A DNA stretch of 64,000 nt from VXYL01 sp965200375 (GCA_965200375.1 OZ241353.1:1798001-1862000); one strand, 5' to 3'. Counted from the first letter of the stretch, positions 40,396-51,531 are shown. The notes: generated by a model from the sequence alone, not told the origin. Program-made: numbers and translations.

Positions 40396-43026
40396 ATGAT
40401 CGTGAAGCCGTTTCCGCAGTTGCGCCGCCTGGTCGCCCTGGCCACCGGGCGCACCTCTCGCCTCTCCCTGCACTACCGCTACCGCATCTTCCGCCGCAAC
40501 AGTCTCTCGCATCTCTCGCCGCTCCCGTTGGCACTGCTCTTCGGCGCGTTCGCCGCGTTCCTCGACCCCACCGCAGTGGCCGTCGCGCAGGAAGCCGCCG
40601 AAGACGCTCAGGACGAAGACGGCATGCCCATCGAGGAGATCGTCGTCACCGCCACCTACCGCGACACGTTGCTGATGGATACGCCGATCACCATTTCCGC
40701 GGTGACGGACGTGGAAATCGTCAATAAGGGCATGCAGGACATCCACACCCTGTACACGTCCATACCCGGTTTCAACTACAAGAGTTCCACGCTGGCTTAC
40801 AACATCCTCTCCGTGCGCGGCATCACGCCCTTCGCCGGCGGGCCGTCGCCAGTGGGCGCCTACATGGACAACGTGCCCATCGGCTCCACGCGGGGGGACA
40901 GCGGCCACCTGCGCGGCGCCCTGTTCGACATCGAGCGCGTGGAGGTGCTGAAAGGCCCGCAAGGCACCCTCTACGGCGAAGGCGCCATGGGCGGCGCCAT
41001 CCGCTACATCACCAAGCAGCCGGACCCGACTGGCTTCGACTTCACGGGCCGGACGGCGTTCGAGTCCATGGCGCACTCGAACGGCATCGGCCATCGCATC
41101 GACGGCGTGCTCAACATACCCCTCGGCGAACTCGCGGCGGCACGGCTGGTGCTGTATTCCCGCGATCAGAAGGGCCTCATCGACGCGCCGGGGCTGCGCG
41201 ACGAAGAGGACGTGAACTGGACTGAGGAAACCGGCGGGCGCCTCACCGTGGCCCTGCAGGCGACCGATGCGCTGCGGCTCACCGCCATGCTCAACGTCGT
41301 CTCGGCGGACATGGGGGCGCCCGGCATCGCCTTCCACTGCTACGACGTGCTGCGGGAGGACGTGAACCTGGTGGAAGTGCCGGACTACCCGTCGCCCGGC
41401 GTCAACTGCCGCGGCGATCACAACGCCCAGTTCGGGCGGGATCCCTACGTCACGCACAAGACGCACCCGGATGTTCGCGGCCTGGACGGCGGCTTCGACG
41501 ACACCACCATCTTCAACCTCGGCGCCGAGTGGCAGCTGCCCTTCGCGGAGCTGATCGTCTCGGCTTCCTACCTGGACCAGGAGTGGCAGTACGACGAGGA
41601 GGCGCCGCCCCACGTCGCCTTCCTCAAGGGGCTGGTGGAAAGAGCGAACTGCTTCGGCGCGCTCGGCGACGGCATCTGCAACGTTCCGGGGCGCTATTCC
41701 TCCCAGATCGTCTACAACCTCGTGCATCGGTGGACGGAGCGCTACGCCTACGAGGCGCGCCTGGTTTCCACTGGCGAGGGCCCGCTGAAGTGGACCGTCG
41801 GCGCGTACTACAAGGACGACAGCTACAACCGCGGCGACCACTCTCCCTGCTCGCCGCTGGTGCCGTACGCTGCGGTGGCGCCTCAGGAACCCTGCTTCAT
41901 CCAGTGGCTGTTCCATCCGGATACCCCGCTTGAGCACCAGGCCATGATCGCGAACTGGCTGAACACGAACATCTTCCCCGGCAACTCGAGCTTCGGCTAC
42001 ACCCAGGAGCAATCGGTCTTCGGCGAGGTGAGCTACCGCTTGAACGACCAGTGGGAGATAACCGCCGGGGTGCGCAGCGCCGACGTGATCGTCAGCGTCA
42101 ATACGCTCTTGGACGGCTCCGACGATCCCCGGGACATCGAGAGCTCCTTCACGCTGGACGACGACCGCAAGACCTCGCCGAAGTTCACCCTCACTTGGCG
42201 GCCGGCGGACGACTGGATGATCTACGGCACATGGTCCCACGGCTTCCGGCCCGGCATCGTCCAGGACCGGCTGATTTCCGCCGTGGCGCGGCTGGACGCG
42301 GTGCGCGCCAACAATCCGGACGCCGAAGCGCTCTACCAGGAACTCGTCGACGCCCAGACGGTGAACGGCGACGAAGCGGTGAGCATGGAGCTCGGGCTCA
42401 AGGCCACGCTGGCCGAAGGGCGCGTCAGCGTCACCGGCGCTCTCTACAACATCGAGTGGGAGGACATCATCGTCCGCACCAGCGCCACCACCCCGAACAT
42501 CCCCGGCATCGTGCCGTTCCCGCTCACCTACGACGACAACGCCGGCACGGCATCGTCCCAGGGCCTGGAGCTGGAGCTGCGAGGCATTCTGGCGGATTCG
42601 TGGAGCTGGGCCTTTGGCGGCAGCTTCATGTGGGAGGCGGACATCGGCACCGCGTCCACCGGCAACGTCGCCCGGGTGGCCGGGTCCACTTCCGTTGGCG
42701 TGCAGCCCGGCAACCGCCTGCCGGCGTCGCCGGAGTTCTCCGGCTACGCCTCGCTGGAGAAGGAATTCCAGCTTGGCGGGTTCGACGCCGCCGCCCGGGT
42801 GGACGCCTACAAGGTCACCGAGCAGTTCCGTGGCGGCGACAACGAGCGGGCGACGCCGGGCTACAAGACGGTGGACGTGCGGCTGATGCTCACCCGGGAC
42901 AGGTTCCAGACGAGCTTCTACGTCCGCAACGTCTTCGACGAAGTGGTCGCCTACGAACGCAACCAGCAAGGCTACGTGTTCGGGCGGGCCCGCACCCTGG
43001 GCGTGGAGTTCAACTACAACCCCTGA
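40396..43026 (+). CDS. TonB-dependent outer-membrane receptor
   Basis: 876 aa. A signal segment (LALLFGAFAAFLDPTAVAVA) is preceded by about 45 unusual residues, so the true start may be internal. The TonB box is EEIVVTATYR near residue 80. The plug contains IPGFNYKSS, YMDNVPIGSTRGD and the signature VEVLKGPQGTLYGEGAMGGA. A 22-strand barrel ends with a final aromatic strand, TLGVEFNYNP. Receptors of this size with IRYITKQPD are common in sphingomonad- and cellvibrio-like bacteria that import glycans, terpenoids or iron chelates using TonB energy. It precedes an acetoacetate-decarboxylase-like gene by 43 bases, so it may import that pathway's substrate. Confidence 0.93.
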   Translation: MIVKPFPQLRRLVALATGRTSRLSLHYRYRIFRRNSLSHLSPLPLALLFGAFAAFLDPTAVAVAQEAAEDAQDEDGMPIEEIVVTATYRDTLLMDTPITISAVTDVEIVNKGMQDIHTLYTSIPGFNYKSSTLAYNILSVRGITPFAGGPSPVGAYMDNVPIGSTRGDSGHLRGALFDIERVEVLKGPQGTLYGEGAMGGAIRYITKQPDPTGFDFTGRTAFESMAHSNGIGHRIDGVLNIPLGELAAARLVLYSRDQKGLIDAPGLRDEEDVNWTEETGGRLTVALQATDALRLTAMLNVVSADMGAPGIAFHCYDVLREDVNLVEVPDYPSPGVNCRGDHNAQFGRDPYVTHKTHPDVRGLDGGFDDTTIFNLGAEWQLPFAELIVSASYLDQEWQYDEEAPPHVAFLKGLVERANCFGALGDGICNVPGRYSSQIVYNLVHRWTERYAYEARLVSTGEGPLKWTVGAYYKDDSYNRGDHSPCSPLVPYAAVAPQEPCFIQWLFHPDTPLEHQAMIANWLNTNIFPGNSSFGYTQEQSVFGEVSYRLNDQWEITAGVRSADVIVSVNTLLDGSDDPRDIESSFTLDDDRKTSPKFTLTWRPADDWMIYGTWSHGFRPGIVQDRLISAVARLDAVRANNPDAEALYQELVDAQTVNGDEAVSMELGLKATLAEGRVSVTGALYNIEWEDIIVRTSATTPNIPGIVPFPLTYDDNAGTASSQGLELELRGILADSWSWAFGGSFMWEADIGTASTGNVARVAGSTSVGVQPGNRLPASPEFSGYASLEKEFQLGGFDAAARVDAYKVTEQFRGGDNERATPGYKTVDVRLMLTRDRFQTSFYVRNVFDEVVAYERNQQGYVFGRARTLGVEFNYNP

Positions 43027-43069
43027 ACGCGACAGACTTGGACAAACACACAAGAGGAGGGCTCCAAAC

Positions 43070-43963
43070 GTGAGCACGCTCGTTACGTTTCCGCGAGAGA
43101 AGCACGCCTCGGGCCGCCAGATGAAGGTGGACGAAGTGAAGACGGACCTGGACCGGATGATCTTCGCCAGGATTCTGCTGGAGAACGTGGCCCGCTGGAT
43201 CCAGGATCCCGCCCGCGACAAGATCGTCAACATGGACCTGGACATGCCGGAGCGGCCGAAGCTGACGCCGGAGCAGGTGCAGGAGATGAGCCGCAACGGT
43301 GGCGGCACCTTCGGCCACACCACGGTGATCGAGCCGGCGGATCTGGATCTGTACGAATCCTACATGTACCCGCCGCTCGCCATGCCGGAGAAGCCGGAGG
43401 TGATGGTTTCGTACTGGGACATGAACAACTCCGCGGTCGCCTTTCTGGAAGGCCGGGTGATGGTGAAGGCGCTGTGCCCGGACGGCATCGAATCCTGGCT
43501 GGTGATCAGCGTACCGGTGCCGAACTTCCACACCGCGCTGGAGGGCAACTGCTGGGGCTGGCCCAAGTACGTCTGCGACGAGATGACCGTGGCGCGGGAT
43601 CGCTCCGAGGTCATCTACGAAGGTAAGGTGCGTCTGGCGATGGATTTCACGCCCGGCGGCGTCGACAACGCCACGGTGCAGCTGCTCAAGGCGCGGGGCA
43701 CCGAGGGCGGCAACACCGTTTCCTTCCACATCGACGGCGGCGGCATGTGCCTCATCCGCCAAGGCAAGGGCGACGGCACGGACCGGCAGAAAATGCACTT
43801 CGCGGAGTGGGAGGCGGGCATGATCCGCACCTCCATGAGGCCGGAGGATCGCTGGTCCGGCCTGATTCCCGAAGACTGCGTCACCCCGGGCGTCTGGCAG
43901 CGCTCCTTCGGCCTCGGCGGCGGCGGGGGCGGCGTGATGTACAAGGTGAAGCGGAAGGACTAG
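43070..43963 (+). CDS. Acetoacetate decarboxylase-like protein
   Basis: 297 aa. The segment VPVPNFHTALEGNCWGWPKYVCDE resembles the substrate strand and lysine-containing GxPK loop of acetoacetate decarboxylases, whose lysine forms a Schiff base. VMVSYWDMNNSAVAFLEGRV and GVMYKVKRKD fit the beta-cone fold. The N-terminal half, RMIFARILLENVARWIQ, is unlike the classical enzyme. Related enzymes act as aldolases or dehydratases, so the reaction is uncertain. GAGGAGGG lies about ten bases before ATG 43070. It follows the receptor closely, and a triple hairpin follows it. Confidence 0.6.
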   Translation: MSTLVTFPREKHASGRQMKVDEVKTDLDRMIFARILLENVARWIQDPARDKIVNMDLDMPERPKLTPEQVQEMSRNGGGTFGHTTVIEPADLDLYESYMYPPLAMPEKPEVMVSYWDMNNSAVAFLEGRVMVKALCPDGIESWLVISVPVPNFHTALEGNCWGWPKYVCDEMTVARDRSEVIYEGKVRLAMDFTPGGVDNATVQLLKARGTEGGNTVSFHIDGGGMCLIRQGKGDGTDRQKMHFAEWEAGMIRTSMRPEDRWSGLIPEDCVTPGVWQRSFGLGGGGGGVMYKVKRKD

Positions 43964-43965
43964 GC

Positions 43966-44076
43966 GCACCCCTACGGGGTGCGGCGCACCCTGCGGGTGC
44001 GTTCGAGTTTGCTGCGCAAACTCGGCGTGAACAGGCGTGAACTCGGCGCGAACAGGCGCGAACGCCGGAACCGTCG
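43966..44076 (+). repeat. Three consecutive hairpins and a short direct repeat
   Basis: Immediately after the decarboxylase stop are three perfect stems: GCACCCC-TAC-GGGGTGC (43966-43982), CGCACCC-TGC-GGGTGCG (43985-44001) and CGAGTTTG-CTGCG-CAAACTCG (44004-44024). Then a GCG(T/C)GAAC-type unit repeats four times to about 44070. No T run follows, so it is not a standard terminator. It could stabilise the upstream mRNA or be a REP-like intergenic element. Confidence 0.85.
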
Positions 44077-44092
44077 GCAAGTGAGCTAAAGC

Positions 44093-45187
44093 ATGGCGAA
44101 ACCACTGAAGGTGGGGCTGGTCGGCACCGGCGGCATTTCCAACCGGCACATGGATGCCTACCTTCGGCATCCGGAGCGGGTGCGCTTGACGGCGGTGTGC
44201 GACATCGTAAGACCGCTGGCGGAGGAGTACGCCAAGAAGACCGGCGTCGAGGCCGTGTACACGGACTACGCCTCCATGCTGCGGGATGCGGACATCGACG
44301 CGGTGGACATCTGCACCGGCCACCGCCACCACGCCGCCGGGGCCATCGCCGCAGCCGAAGCCGGCAAGCACGTGCTCACCGAGAAGGCGATGGCCAACAC
44401 GCTGCCGGAGTGCCGGGCGATGATCGAAGCGGCGGACAAGGCCGGCGTCACGCTGATGGTGGCGCAGCACCTGCGCTACTCGCCGGAAGCCCGCGCCGTG
44501 AAGCGGTGCATAGACGAAGGCCGCCTCGGTGCCGTTCAGGCGGCGCGGACCCACGTGATCATGCAGGGGCCGAAGAAGTCCTGGATGAACGACGCTGGCG
44601 AGGGCGGCGGCGTGCTTCTGCTCAACAGCATCCACCACCTGGACCTCTTGCGCTACTACGTCGGCAACGTCAAGCGGGTGTCCGCGGTGATGAAGAGCGT
44701 GCAGCCGCAGATGGTGGGCGGGGCGGAGGATCTGGCGGCGGCGACGCTGGAGTTCGAGAGCGGCGCCATCGGCGACGTGTTCGCGAGCTGGACCACCTAC
44801 ATGGTGCGGGACGGCACCTCCTACACCGTGATCGGCAGCAAGGGCACCGTCCAGTCCACGCCGGTGCAGCTCGGCCGCGACGCCGACACGCCGGTGCGGC
44901 ACTTCGGCGCCATTCTGTTCGGCGAAAAGGAAGAGGGGCTGGACGCCCGCAACCCGAAGGATCTCGAGAAGTATCTCGATCCCCCCTTGGAGCCGCTGCC
45001 GACGCGGCCCGAGGAACTGCCAAGCCCCAACTACTTCGTGAACGAGATCCTGCACTTCGCGGAATGCGCTGCCAACGGGCGCGAACCCATCAGCAGCGGC
45101 CGGGACAACGTCGAGTCGATGAAGGTGGTCTTCGGCATGGTCGAGTCCTCCCGCACCGGCAGGATCGTCGACCTGGACACCCTCTAG
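44093..45187 (+). CDS. Gfo/Idh/MocA-family oxidoreductase
   Basis: 364 aa. NAD(P)-binding Rossmann motif VGLVGTGGISNRHMDAYLRH at the N-terminus, the catalytic lysine motif VLTEKAMANTLPECRAM near residue 100, and a C-terminal domain with NSIHHLDLLRYYVGNV. It oxidises or reduces a sugar, inositol or related polyol. It lies between a decarboxylase-like gene and a periplasmic binding protein, all in the same direction, suggesting one uptake-and-breakdown route. The ATG at 44093 follows a weak AGTGAGC site. Confidence 0.93.
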   Translation: MAKPLKVGLVGTGGISNRHMDAYLRHPERVRLTAVCDIVRPLAEEYAKKTGVEAVYTDYASMLRDADIDAVDICTGHRHHAAGAIAAAEAGKHVLTEKAMANTLPECRAMIEAADKAGVTLMVAQHLRYSPEARAVKRCIDEGRLGAVQAARTHVIMQGPKKSWMNDAGEGGGVLLLNSIHHLDLLRYYVGNVKRVSAVMKSVQPQMVGGAEDLAAATLEFESGAIGDVFASWTTYMVRDGTSYTVIGSKGTVQSTPVQLGRDADTPVRHFGAILFGEKEEGLDARNPKDLEKYLDPPLEPLPTRPEELPSPNYFVNEILHFAECAANGREPISSGRDNVESMKVVFGMVESSRTGRIVDLDTL

Positions 45188-45217
45188 GCGAGCCCAGGCG
45201 CAAGTCGCCGCGGCCCA

Positions 45218-47092
45218 ATGGTTGCGCCGAGGCGAATACTCCTCATCGCCCCGATCGCGCTGCTCGGCGCGGCAGCCGCCGCAGCGGTTCCAAGTGGCGC
45301 GTCGACGGCGGCGGCGGCATTCCAGCACGGGGTGTCGTTCTTCGGCGAGTTCAAGTACCCGCCGGACTTCGAGCACTTCGACTACGTGAACCCGGACGCG
45401 CCCAAGGGCGGCACCCTGGCGCTGGCCACCCATGTCAGTTGGAACTCCTTCACGCCGTATCTCTACAGAGGCGACGTGCCGCCGGGGATCAGCCACCAGT
45501 TCGGCTCCAACCCGCTCTTCTACGACGGGCTGTTCACGGCTTCCGACGACGAGCTGGGCACCTTCTACGGCAATCTCGCCAAAGAGGTGTCGGTCGCCGA
45601 GGACTTCACCCGGGTGCGCGTGCGTCTGCGCCCCGAAGCGCGCTGGCACGACGGCGTGCCGGTGACGGCCCGGGACGTGCGCTTCACATTCGAGCACATT
45701 CGCGACAACTCCGGCTTCAACCTGCGTTCGGCCTTCGGGATGGTGGAGTCGGTGGAAGTCCACGGCGATCGGGAGTTCACGTTCCACCTGCTCGGCATCA
45801 ACGGCGTCAATGCGGCGGTGGTCACCAGCCTAGGCAAGCTCGCGATCCTGCCGGAACACTACTGGCGCGAACGGGACATCACGCAGACGACGCTGACGCC
45901 GCCGCTCGGCAGCGGGCCGTACCGGATCGCCGCGTTCACCCAGTCCCGATCCCTGGTCTACGAGCGCGTGCCGGACTACTGGGGCAAGGACCTCGCGGTG
46001 CATCGGGGGCGGCACAACTTCGACCGCATCCGCTACGACTACTACCGGGATCCCACGGTGGCGCGGGAAGCCTTCCGCAAGGGGCACATCGACTACTGGC
46101 GGGAGACGGACCCGGGCTTCTGGCACCACGGCTTCGACGTCCCGGCGCTCGCCGACGGCCGCATGGTGAAGCACCACCAGAACTTCCAGTACTACATGGG
46201 CCTGCTGCGCGGGCTGGTGCTCAACAGCCGCCGCGAACACCTCGGCGACGTGCGGGTGCGCGAAGCGTTGACGCTGCTGTTCCACTACGATTTCTACGAT
46301 CGCGTCATCAACTGGAACTTCTACCGACGGCCGCAGAGCTACTTCGCGCCCTCCGGGCTCTCGGCCGCGGGGCTTCCCAGCCCTGCCGAGACGGCCCTCC
46401 TGGCACCGTTCCGCGACCAGGTGCCAGCGCGGGTGTTCTCCCACGCCTTCGAGCTGCCCCGCGCAAGCGCCCCTGGCCGCAACCGCGCCACGCTGCGGCG
46501 CGGCATGGCGCTCTTGCGCGAGGCCGGCTGGCGGCTGCGTCGCGGCGTGCTGGCGAACGCGGCCGGCGAGCGCTTCCGACTGTCCTTCGTCATCCAGACC
46601 GCCGCGGAACTGCGCGCCATCACGCAGTACGTGGACCAGCTGCGCGCGCTCGGCTTCGAGGTACGCATCCGCCGCGTGGAGCCGGCCCACTTCGTCAACC
46701 TGATGAAGGACTTCGACTTCGACATCGCCTTCGGCCAGCTCGGCGTGGCGCAGCCGCCGGGCGTGGAGATAGTCTCCTACTGGCACTCGAGCAACGCTAC
46801 GCTGCCGCAGACGCGCAACCTCTCCGGCATCGCCAACGAGGCCGTGGACGAGCTGATCATGCGGGTCCTGAACGCCCGTTCGCGGGAGGAGCTCACGGCC
46901 TCGGCAAGGGCGCTGGACCGTGTGCTGCTGTGGAACTTCCTGACCATCCCGCTGGTGGCCGTGGAAGGCCCGCGGGCCCTCTACTGGAACAGGCTGGCTA
47001 GGCCGCCGTTCGATGCCGAGTTCCGCACCAGCTTTCCCGCCGCCTGGTGGTTTGACGACGAGACCGCGGCGCGCCTGTCCGCGCCCGACTAA
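45218..47092 (+). CDS. Periplasmic peptide-type solute-binding protein (SBP_bac_5, YejA-like)
   Basis: 624 aa. A signal peptide (RRILLIAPIALLGAAAAAAV) precedes HGVSFFGEFKYPPDFEHFDYV and NPDAPKGGTLAL, an N-terminus typical of YejA-type binding proteins for microcins or oligopeptides. RPEARWHDGVPVTARDVRFT is the family signature (SBP_bac_5). The conserved LLFHYDFYDRVINWNFY and YFAPSGL segments lie in the second half. It would deliver a ligand to an ABC permease, but no permease gene is in the window. It may belong with the preceding receptor, decarboxylase and oxidoreductase. Confidence 0.93.
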   Translation: MVAPRRILLIAPIALLGAAAAAAVPSGASTAAAAFQHGVSFFGEFKYPPDFEHFDYVNPDAPKGGTLALATHVSWNSFTPYLYRGDVPPGISHQFGSNPLFYDGLFTASDDELGTFYGNLAKEVSVAEDFTRVRVRLRPEARWHDGVPVTARDVRFTFEHIRDNSGFNLRSAFGMVESVEVHGDREFTFHLLGINGVNAAVVTSLGKLAILPEHYWRERDITQTTLTPPLGSGPYRIAAFTQSRSLVYERVPDYWGKDLAVHRGRHNFDRIRYDYYRDPTVAREAFRKGHIDYWRETDPGFWHHGFDVPALADGRMVKHHQNFQYYMGLLRGLVLNSRREHLGDVRVREALTLLFHYDFYDRVINWNFYRRPQSYFAPSGLSAAGLPSPAETALLAPFRDQVPARVFSHAFELPRASAPGRNRATLRRGMALLREAGWRLRRGVLANAAGERFRLSFVIQTAAELRAITQYVDQLRALGFEVRIRRVEPAHFVNLMKDFDFDIAFGQLGVAQPPGVEIVSYWHSSNATLPQTRNLSGIANEAVDELIMRVLNARSREELTASARALDRVLLWNFLTIPLVAVEGPRALYWNRLARPPFDAEFRTSFPAAWWFDDETAARLSAPD

Positions 47093-47115
47093 CCTTAAGA
47101 GTGCGCGTTGATCCC

Positions 47116-47468
47116 ATGAACGACGACTCGAAGTGAGGCTGGTGGTGCTGGCTGCCGCAGTGGACGCCGACGCTGGCCGTGCTGGTGGCGCTGCTGGCCG
47201 CCGTGGTTCCGGCGACCTTCCATCTCGGCGGCTTGGACCAAAGGCTTGCCGGCGCGGAGGCCGGCTTGGCCCGCGTTGAGGCCCGCGCCGAGGCCCACAT
47301 GGATGCGATGGAAACGCGCATCGACACTATGGAACCCGCATGGCGGCCCTGTTCGCCGATCAGCTGCGCGACCAACGGCGCGAGATAGCGGACGCCCGCG
47401 AGCGAATCTCGGCCCTCGAAGCCGCGCCGCCTAAGCACCCGCCGAGGCGCATGCACGTCAACCCCTGA
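47116..47468 (+). pseudogene. Small membrane-anchored coiled-coil protein, degraded
   Basis: The ATG at 47116 gives MNDDSK, then a TGA; the same frame continues GWWCWLPQWTPTLAVLVALL, a transmembrane anchor typical of a common small protein family, followed by a coiled coil (GLARVEARAEAHMDAMETRI). A frameshift near 47340 is needed to reach QLRDQRREIADARERISALE and the stop at 47466. Two lesions make it a pseudogene. Confidence 0.65.
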
Positions 47469-47471
47469 GCG

Positions 47472-48218
47472 CTAATCCCAGACCGCCGCTGGCAGCGGCA
47501 GCCCGGCGAGGTCCGCATCGCCGAGCGGCCGGTCCGGTGCGATGCCGAGATGTGTCAGCATCATCGCCAGCTGGCGCACGTGCTGCGCCGCATGCCAGGC
47601 GCAGCGTTCCAGCACCCAATGCAGCGTCGTCGGCCCGAAAAAGGCGGTGACCGGCGCATCTGCCACCGGCCGTTCCGCTGCCAGGGCCTTGACGATCTCG
47701 GCGCAGCGTCCGGCGAGCGCCTCGGGCGCGAGGTCCCGATCCGGTGCCGCCGCGGAGGTTCTCGCATCGAACGGACTCCCGGCGGCCACTTGCAGGTAGC
47801 CGGCGGCGATCTCCACGATGTGGTTGGCAAGGCCCAGGCAGGTGCGGTTTCGGTTCGGCAGCCGGGCCGCGAGGCCAGCCGACGGCAGCTGCGCGGCGAG
47901 GCGCATGGCCGTCTCCAGCGCATGGCGCAGGCGCTCGACGAGCACCAGCGGCGGCAGCGACGGCGCGGCCGCAGCGAACGGCAGCTCCAGCAGCGCGGCA
48001 ACTTGCGCGAGATCGACCCCGGGCGCCGCGCGCCCGTCGGCCGCCACCGCGGGCACGTCCGCCAGGCCGAGCGCCTCGAAGCGCCGCCGGGCCTCGGCGT
48101 CGTTGTCGATGTCGCAAGAGACGAAGCCAACCGCACGGGCCGACAGAAACTCCTTCACTCGGAGACAGCTGCTTCAGCCCGGCCGCCAGAACACCTCCAC
48201 CAACGGCGCTTTCGACAC
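47472..48218 (-). CDS. Glutaredoxin-DinB fusion protein with in-frame UGA at the active site (candidate selenoprotein)
   Basis: The frame reads LVEVFWRPG, then UGA (48174-48176), then SSCLRVKEFLSARAVGF. In glutaredoxin folds that position is the first Cys of CxxC, giving U-x-x-C here. After it comes the rest of a glutaredoxin domain (IDNDAEARRRFEALG, VPAVAADG) to about residue 75. A DinB-like four-helix domain follows (LPNRNRTCLGLANHIVEIA, TLHWVLERCAWHAAQHVRQL with metal-type His). The only in-frame start after the UGA is GTG 48158, which would remove the active site. Likely starts before it are GTG 48218 or 48227. Either selenocysteine is inserted or the gene carries a single nonsense change from TGC/TGT. 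Everything after the UGA is intact for 228 codons, which argues against old decay. Divergent from the thiamine operon. Confidence 0.7.
48139..48169 (-). promoter_or_regulatory. Possible bacterial SECIS hairpin after the UGA
   Basis: Starting four bases past the UGA the mRNA can fold as GCUG, then CUCC-GAGUGAA-GGAG, closed by CGGC: a four-pair upper stem with a seven-base loop containing G residues, and an asymmetric internal bulge. Its apical loop lies about 14-20 bases from the UGA, near the distance seen in bacterial SECIS elements. The pairing is short and may be chance. Confidence 0.3.
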
Positions 48219-48324
48219 GAATCCCGACACGGCATCTACCGCACATGGAGACGCCGCTACTGTACACTCCCGACCGTCGGCGCGGTCTTGGTACCGTGGC
48301 GCGATCTCTGATCGCGTGCCGATT

Positions 48325-48442
48325 GTCGGGGTGCCGCGTGGGCTGAGACGCGCGCCGCCGTTGCGGGCTTCGCCTTGGGGGGCGCCGAACGGCAGCAGCG
48401 AACCCGTAGAACCTGATTCCGGGTAATGCCGGCGAAGGGAAC
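48325..48442 (+). promoter_or_regulatory. TPP (THI-element) riboswitch
   Basis: The conserved CTGAGA of the THI box is at 48343-48348 and the second half, GAACCTGATTCCGGGTAATG then CCGGCGAAGGGAAC, ends near 48441. Stems P1 (CGGGGTGCC region) and P3 lie in between. It binds thiamine pyrophosphate in the nascent mRNA and lowers expression of the thiamine genes. It sits about 130 bases before thiC. Confidence 0.95.
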
Positions 48443-48571
48443 AGCCCCCGAGGCGCTCAATGCGGCGAGCGCTTGCGGCTGCGTTGCAGCGTGGAGCCGC
48501 TTTCGGCAACGGCCGTTGAACGTCGGCGCGAGCGACGCTCCGCGCCGGCTTGGCAGGAAACGGGGGACCCC

Positions 48572-50452
<1,881 letters not shown>

Positions 50453-50486
50453 CGCCTGGCCCTCGCGGCTTGCGGGCGGAGCTCCG

Positions 50487-51503
50487 ATGCGGGTGGCGAT
50501 CGCTGGCGCCGGCCTCGTCGGCCGGCTGCTTGGCTGGCGGCTGACGCGGCGCGGCGCCGAGGTGACCCTGTACGAGAGCGCGTCGAGGCGGGCCCCGGCG
50601 AGCGCCGCCCATGCGGCGGCGGCGATGCTCGCGCCGGTGAGCGAACTGCCGGAGACCGAGCCGGCCGTGCTCCGGCTGGGGTGCGCCAGCCTGGCGCAGT
50701 GGCCGGCGTGGTTGGCGGAGCTCGGTGTGCCGCACGGCTTCGACGGTTCGCTGCTGGTGGCCCACGGCCAGGACGCGCCGCTCTTGGACAAGTTCCACCG
50801 CTCGCTGGGCGAGCATCGGCGCCTGGCGCAGTGGCTGGACGGCGCCGGCATCGCCGAGTTGGAACCCGCGTTGGCGGGCCGCTTCCACCGCGGGCTGTTC
50901 CTGGGCGGCGAGGGCTGGCTGGACAACCGAGCGCTGCTGGCGGCCCTGGAGACGCGCTGCGGGCGCATCCGCTTCAACGAGCCGCTGGCGCCGACCGCGG
51001 ATCTGGCGGACGTGGTGCTGGACTGCCGCGGCGTCGGCGCGGCGCTGCCGAAGCTGCGCGGCGTGCGCGGCGAGGCGGTGCGGCTGCGGGCGCCGGAGGT
51101 GGCGCTGACCCGGCCGGTGCGGCTGATGCACCCCCGCTACCAGCTGTACGTGGCGCCGAGGCCGGGCGGCAGCTACGTGGTGGGCGCCACGCAGCTGGAG
51201 GACGAGCGTGCCAAGGCGGTGACGGTGCGCAGCGCACTGGAACTGCTCTCGGCGGCGTTCGCCCTGCATCCCGGATTCGCCGAAGCGGAGGTGGCGGAAC
51301 TTTGCGCCGGCTTGCGGCCGGCGTTCCCGGACAACCTGCCTCGCGTCGCCTGGCGCGACGGCGTGCTCGCGGTGAACGGCCTGTATCGGCACGGCTTCCT
51401 GGTCGCCCCCGCCGTGGTCCGGCAGGCGCTGGCGCGGATCGACGCGGCCGTCGGGACGGTCGGCCAAGGAGCGGCCCCGCAGCCGGCGCTCTCGGCGGGC
51501 TGA
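50487..51503 (+). CDS. thiO: Glycine oxidase (FAD-dependent)
   Basis: 338 aa. Oxidises glycine to iminoacetate (glyoxylate imine), the unit needed for the thiazole ring. The FAD-binding motif is MRVAIAGAGLVGRLLGWRLT at the N-terminus, and AAAMLAPVSE marks the DAO family. VVGATQLED and VNGLYRHGFLVAPAV near the C-terminus line the flavin. The ATG at 50487 is 34 bases after thiC and fits a four-gene thiamine unit. Confidence 0.94.
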   Translation: MRVAIAGAGLVGRLLGWRLTRRGAEVTLYESASRRAPASAAHAAAAMLAPVSELPETEPAVLRLGCASLAQWPAWLAELGVPHGFDGSLLVAHGQDAPLLDKFHRSLGEHRRLAQWLDGAGIAELEPALAGRFHRGLFLGGEGWLDNRALLAALETRCGRIRFNEPLAPTADLADVVLDCRGVGAALPKLRGVRGEAVRLRAPEVALTRPVRLMHPRYQLYVAPRPGGSYVVGATQLEDERAKAVTVRSALELLSAAFALHPGFAEAEVAELCAGLRPAFPDNLPRVAWRDGVLAVNGLYRHGFLVAPAVVRQALARIDAAVGTVGQGAAPQPALSAG

Positions 51504-51531
51504 GGTGGGCGGTCGGGGAGCAAGCGGCGGC

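Noticed and set aside
40339..43323. A 994-codon open frame antisense to the TonB receptor
   Set aside because: It is a by-product of high GC content and codon bias; the protein has no family features, while the sense strand has a full receptor.
47116..47136. In-frame TGA after MNDDSK as a second selenocysteine
   Set aside because: There is no redox context, relatives do not have Cys at that point as far as I recall, and a further frameshift lies downstream, so decay is simpler.
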